A DNA stretch of 9,905 nucleotides from Tannerella sp. Its GTDB lineage: Bacteria; Bacteroidota; Bacteroidia; Bacteroidales; Tannerellaceae. How positions within the stretch are numbered: the first letter of the stretch is position 1; each line of letters opens with the position of its first letter. The stretch lies in assembly GCA_031282485.1 (NCBI GenBank), contig JAITDQ010000025.1:1-9905 (forward strand), given 5' to 3'. The notes beneath the pieces are model-generated. The model was not told where the DNA came from and did no database searches. It saw only the letters and a list, made by a program, of their open reading frames with translations. The position numbers and the translations under genes are program-made. Shown here one piece after another: positions 6,846-9,905 of this stretch.

Positions 6846-7298
6846 TTATTCCTTATTCATTGTATCAATAAGAATCGTCACCGGGCCGTCGTTCAGCAGT
6901 TCAACTTTCATGTCGGCGCCGAAAATGCCGGTTTGAACTTCACGTCCCAACTGAAGGCTCATCTCATCACAAAAAGATTCATACAGGGGAATCGCGACAT
7001 CGGGTTTAGATGCGCGTATGTAGGAAGGCCGGTTTCCTTTTTTCACCATGGCATGAAGCGTGAACTGGCTTACAACAAGAATTTCTCCCCCAATATCAAA
7101 GACGGAACGGTTCATAATGCCCTTTTCATCGTCAAAAATACGCAACCCGGCAATCTTTTTTGCCAGCCATTCAATATCATCCCGATTATCCGCATCTTCT
7201 ATTCCGACAAAGATTAACAACCCCTGCCCTATCGCCGATTTCACCTGATTATCTACAGTAACCGACGCCTGTTTTACTCGCTGTATAACTGTTCTCAT
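6846..7298 (-). CDS. dtd: D-aminoacyl-tRNA deacylase
   Basis: A 150-residue protein of standard DTD length. It removes D-amino acids, and also glycine mischarged on tRNA(Ala), from tRNA, acting as a cytosolic dimer that proofreads chirality. Both signature motifs are intact: SQFTLHA (77-83) and the Gly-cisPro motif within NDGPVT (136-141), which the dimer inserts across the active site. KKGNRPSY (86-93) and the N-terminal MRTVIQRVKQASV are also typical. It lies 110 bp downstream of uvrC with no clear terminator between them, so readthrough from uvrC is possible. No frameshift or missing residue is seen. Confidence 0.96.
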   Translation of the reverse strand: MRTVIQRVKQASVTVDNQVKSAIGQGLLIFVGIEDADNRDDIEWLAKKIAGLRIFDDEKGIMNRSVFDIGGEILVVSQFTLHAMVKKGNRPSYIRASKPDVAIPLYESFCDEMSLQLGREVQTGIFGADMKVELLNDGPVTILIDTMNKE

Positions 7299-7408
7299 AA
7301 TACGTTTTATTAAATTATTCGCGCTTTACCTGTTATTCAAAATTTAACTGCTTCCCGACTTCGCAGACCCCGTGCCGAGCAACAAGCTGTGACCGGCCGC
7401 ATTTCGGA

Positions 7409-9211
7409 TTACTTTTCCAGGCCTTTTTTGAGTATTTCCGCTTTCGATCTACCGATAAGTTCAGTAAGTTCACTCAACGGAACTTCCTGCAATCTTTTTA
7501 TACTTTTGTATTTATTCAAAAGTATGGTTTTCGTTTTCTCGCCAATTCCTTTTATTGTATCAATCTCCGAAACAATCTGCTTTTTACTTCTTACATCCCG
7601 GTGAAAAGTGATTCCGAAGCGGTGCGCTTCATCACGCAAATGTTGAATTATTTTCAAGGTTTCGGAAGTTTTATCAAGGATAAGCGGCACCGGATCGTCG
7701 GGATAAAATATTTCTTCAAGCCGTTTTGCAAGACCGATTATTGCTATTTTATCCTGCAGATTCAGTTTTTTAAGCACGGTTGTAGCAATATTCAACTGTC
7801 CTTTTCCTCCGTCAACAACGATCAACTGGGGCAAAGGCAGATTTTCCTCCAGCAAACGGGTATAACGGCGCGTAACAACTTCTTCCATTGAGGCGAAATC
7901 ATCGGGACCAACAACCGTTTTAATATGGTAATGTCGATAATCATTCTTTGAAGGTTTTGCTTTTTTGAAAACGACACAAGCCGCAACCGGATTCGTTCCC
8001 TGAATGTTTGAATTGTCAAAACATTCGATATGCATCGGTAAAAACGGCAAATGCAGGTCATCCTGCATCGTTTTAAGCAGTCTGGCAGTTCGCTGTTCGG
8101 GATTGAATTTTTCCGCTTTTTTCAGGCTGTCTACCTTATACTGTTTTACATTTTGCAGGGACAAATTCAACAGTTTTTTCTTATCCCCTTTCTGTGGAAT
8201 TGTATATACTGTTTGACCCGATATTTCTACATCGGGCAAAAACGGAACAATTATTTCACGCGCCGGACTGTTAAATCTTTCTCTCATTTCAATAATGCCC
8301 AAGCCCAGCAGTTCCTCTTTCGGCTCATCAAGTTTCTTTTTATATTCGATCGTATAAACATGGACAACCGCTCCATTACCGATATACATATAATTAATAT
8401 AGGCCGATTTATCATTCTCGTCAAACGAAAAGACATCAATATTATGCAACAAGGGAGTAACCGTGGCGCGAGAACGATAATTTTCAAGCACCTCATATTT
8501 TTCCTTTAATATTTGAGCTTCTTCAAAACGCAGTTTCTCGGACAAATATTTCATTTGTGCCAGTAAAAGATTTGTTATGCGGGAACTGTTCCCTTTCAAT
8601 ATGTCTTTTATTTCGGAAATCTGTTCGTTATATTCTTCCAAAGAGATCAATCCGGCACAGGGCGCATTACAGCGTTTGATGTGATATTCCAGACAAACCT
8701 TATAACGCCCTTTAGCAATAGATTCCGGTGTAAGCGGATATTTACACGTTCTCAACTTATATATGGATTTTATCATCTGAAGCATCGTTTTAACTATGTA
8801 TGTGGATGCATACGGCCCAAAATATTGAGAGCCGTCTTTGATGATGTTTCTTGTGTGGAATACTCTGGAGAAATATTCGTTTTTTATGACAATAGACGGA
8901 TACGTTTTGTCGTCTTTCAATAACACATTATAGCGGGGACGATATTGTTTTATAAGATTATTTTCCAGCAAAAGAGCCTCATCCTCCAGATCAACTACAA
9001 TGTATTTAATGTCCCTTATTTGTTTGACAAGAACTCTTGTTTTATTATAAAAATGCTCTTTATGAAAATACGAAGAAACTCTCCGCTTTAGATTTTTCGC
9101 TTTTCCTACATAAATAATCGTAGCATTTTCATCAAAAAACTGATAACATCCTGTTTTTTCCGGGATAGTGGCCAGAATTAAATTCAAATGATTTTTATAA
9201 TTGGTCTCCAT
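7409..9211 (-). CDS. uvrC: UvrABC excinuclease subunit C
   Basis: A complete 600-residue UvrC, which makes both incisions around DNA damage after UvrA and UvrB mark the lesion. Domains run in the standard order. The GIY-YIG nuclease for the 3' cut is at about 18-95, with GCYQF (21-25), IIYVGKAKNL (32-41), R43 and a Glu in LLENN (81-85). A Cys cluster follows (C156, C173, C181, C185), then the UVR helix pair that contacts UvrB at about 214-246. The RNase H-like nuclease for the 5' cut has IECFDNSNIQG (395-405, D399), VVDGGKGQLN (465-474, D467) and H530. Tandem helix-hairpin-helix motifs lie at about 551-598 (IKGIGEKT). The cysteine pattern matches the four cysteines reported to bind a 4Fe-4S cluster in E. 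coli UvrC. A heptamer array lies 10 bp upstream of the start. No clear promoter was found. Confidence 0.97.
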   Translation of the reverse strand: METNYKNHLNLILATIPEKTGCYQFFDENATIIYVGKAKNLKRRVSSYFHKEHFYNKTRVLVKQIRDIKYIVVDLEDEALLLENNLIKQYRPRYNVLLKDDKTYPSIVIKNEYFSRVFHTRNIIKDGSQYFGPYASTYIVKTMLQMIKSIYKLRTCKYPLTPESIAKGRYKVCLEYHIKRCNAPCAGLISLEEYNEQISEIKDILKGNSSRITNLLLAQMKYLSEKLRFEEAQILKEKYEVLENYRSRATVTPLLHNIDVFSFDENDKSAYINYMYIGNGAVVHVYTIEYKKKLDEPKEELLGLGIIEMRERFNSPAREIIVPFLPDVEISGQTVYTIPQKGDKKKLLNLSLQNVKQYKVDSLKKAEKFNPEQRTARLLKTMQDDLHLPFLPMHIECFDNSNIQGTNPVAACVVFKKAKPSKNDYRHYHIKTVVGPDDFASMEEVVTRRYTRLLEENLPLPQLIVVDGGKGQLNIATTVLKKLNLQDKIAIIGLAKRLEEIFYPDDPVPLILDKTSETLKIIQHLRDEAHRFGITFHRDVRSKKQIVSEIDTIKGIGEKTKTILLNKYKSIKRLQEVPLSELTELIGRSKAEILKKGLEK

Positions 9212-9221
9212 GCTTATATAA

Positions 9222-9256
9222 ATAATGGTTAATGGTTAGTGGTTAATGGTTAATGG
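9222..9256 (-). repeat. (CCATTAA)5 array in the uvrC leader
   Basis: Five 7-bp units read TTAATGG on the plus strand, i.e. CCATTAA toward uvrC. Units 9229-9235, 9243-9249 and 9250-9256 are exact; 9236-9242 reads TTAGTGG and 9222-9228 reads ATAATGG. The array ends 10 bp before the uvrC ATG, where a ribosome-binding region would normally lie. It is the same unit as at 336-391, in the opposite orientation. Confidence 0.88.
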
Positions 9257-9260
9257 GGTT

Positions 9261-9350
9261 CCCGGTTTTCCGTTTATGTTATTGCGAGCAGGGTCGAAAG
9301 CCCGATAATCAGTGGGGCATATTTCGACAAGCTCAATAAGCCTGAGAAAT
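9261..9350. repeat. REP-like intergenic fragments
   Basis: The plus strand holds ATTGCGAGCAGGGTCGAAAG (9281-9300) and TTCGACAAGCTCAAT (9323-9337). Phrases close to these (ATTGCGAG..., TTCGACAAGCTCA...) are familiar from short dispersed palindromic repeats in many bacterial genomes. TCGAAA and TTTCGA, at 9294-9299 and 9322-9327, form an inverted pair. A 66-codon reading frame crosses the region on the minus strand, but it ends inside the heptamer array and looks like chance. Copy number elsewhere is unknown. Confidence 0.35.
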
Positions 9351-9395
9351 AATTCTGTTATATCCTGTTTGTTTATCATCGCATATTGTTCTTTA

Positions 9396-9411
9396 CGTTC
9401 CACGTGAAACA
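9396..9411. other. parS-like ParB binding site
   Basis: CGTTCCACGTGAAACA differs at one outer position from the ParB centromere consensus TGTTCCACGTGAAACA. The palindromic core TTCCACGTGAAA is flanked by the conserved GTT and AAC. ParB bound to such sites guides chromosome segregation, and parS sites cluster near the replication origin. This is the only strong copy I noticed in the window. It lies between uvrC and an outer-membrane protein gene, outside any real coding region. Confidence 0.68.
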
Positions 9412-9425
9412 AAACACAAAGACTT

Positions 9426-9905
9426 TTAGAAATCATATATGATGCCTAATAGTAATTGCGGTCGCCTGTAATTTTCTATTGTCTGATATCGTATCTCAAA
9501 ATTGGCCGTCATGTTTTGCAATACAGGCGTCGATTCCGACAAATCATAATCAAGCCCGACACCGTAATTGAATCCGAAATAATATGAATAGTTTGAACCG
9601 GAAGCGGCGGAGTTCGTTGAACAAGTCAAACATACATGTCTGGCTTTTGCTATATTGGCAATATAAAATCCTGCGATTGGATAAAAAGTTGCTCCTTTTT
9701 GGCTCGAAAGAAAAATATTCGATATCAAACCGGGAAATAAATAATTAAAATTAAAAGCAAAAGCATTCATTTTTGAATACTTTTCGGGAAGAAAAATAGA
9801 AAAAGACGGCGCTATTCGAAAATTGCTAAAAAGATAATAGTGCAATTTTATAGTCGAAGAGAAATTATTAAGATCTTCCCCGAATGCAAAATCATGAGTT
9901 ATTCC
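9426..9905 (-). CDS. C-terminal part of an outer-membrane beta-barrel protein (partial)
   Basis: An open frame runs from the right edge to a TAA at 9426-9428, about 159 codons. The internal TTG at 9845 could pass as a start, but the frame stays open upstream with matching strand-like sequence (THDFAFGEDLNNFSSTIKL), so the true start lies beyond the window. The visible part has alternating polar and aromatic strands (SYYFGFNYGVGLDYDL; ANFEIRYQTIENY) and ends LLLGIIYDF, the terminal Phe needed for recognition by the barrel assembly machinery. Two cysteines (CLTC) sit in a Ser/Asn-rich stretch, probably a surface loop. The family is a porin-like or OmpA/OmpX-like barrel; the substrate or role cannot be told. 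Confidence 0.72.
   Translation of the reverse strand, partial: GITHDFAFGEDLNNFSSTIKLHYYLFSNFRIAPSFSIFLPEKYSKMNAFAFNFNYLFPGLISNIFLSSQKGATFYPIAGFYIANIAKARHVCLTCSTNSAASGSNYSYYFGFNYGVGLDYDLSESTPVLQNMTANFEIRYQTIENYRRPQLLLGIIYDF

Noticed and set aside
7299..7408. A promoter or terminator between uvrC and dtd
   Set aside because: A TAAATTTTG on the minus strand has one base too many for the -7 element, and the G/C-rich part gives no stem long enough to support a terminator.
9236..9436. A 66-codon minus-strand frame upstream of uvrC
   Set aside because: It runs through the parS-like site, the REP-like fragments and the heptamer array, and its end (LTINH) is simply the array translated.

Overview
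The window looks like chromosomal DNA from a Bacteroidales bacterium (Bacteroides/Parabacteroides-like). The evidence is a btuB-btuG-btuF vitamin B12 locus, a lipoprotein with a Cys-Lys-Asp-rich surface-export signal, promoter matches to the Bacteroidetes form TTTG-N19-TAnnTTTG, weak Shine-Dalgarno signals, and (CCATTAA)n spacer arrays. No species can be named from sequence alone. Almost everything is coded on the minus strand; the exception is a toxin-antitoxin pair at the left edge.

Left edge, 1-391: the last codons of an antitoxin overlap by ATGA with a complete YoeB-family mRNA interferase (55-327, plus strand). An eight-unit CCATTAA array follows, then the convergent end of the B12 locus.

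B12 locus, 395-4968, minus strand, read right to left: a near-perfect Bacteroidetes promoter (4938-4968), a cobalamin riboswitch (about 4756-4932), the TonB-dependent receptor BtuB, the surface beta-propeller lipoprotein BtuG, and a BtuF-like substrate-binding lipoprotein. BtuG and BtuB would capture corrinoid at the cell surface and move it across the outer membrane. BtuF would receive it in the periplasm. The inner-membrane BtuCD pump is not in the window and does not follow btuF.

Spacer, 4969-5409: no convincing gene. It is packed with hairpins, a long nested inverted repeat and an imperfect 31-bp direct repeat, and is the best candidate here for an undescribed element.

Housekeeping block, 5410-9211, minus strand: uvrC (nucleotide excision repair), dtd (D-aminoacyl-tRNA deacylase), a MazG-like nucleotide pyrophosphohydrolase and deoC (deoxyribose-phosphate aldolase). 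The MazG-like gene and deoC lie 2 bp apart and share a candidate promoter at 6700-6733. Three of the four products deal with damaged or surplus nucleotides or DNA.

Right edge, 9212-9905: a second heptamer array in the opposite orientation sits just upstream of uvrC. Next come REP-like fragments and a 15/16 match to the ParB centromere site parS. The last feature is the C-terminal part of an outer-membrane beta-barrel protein that runs off the window.
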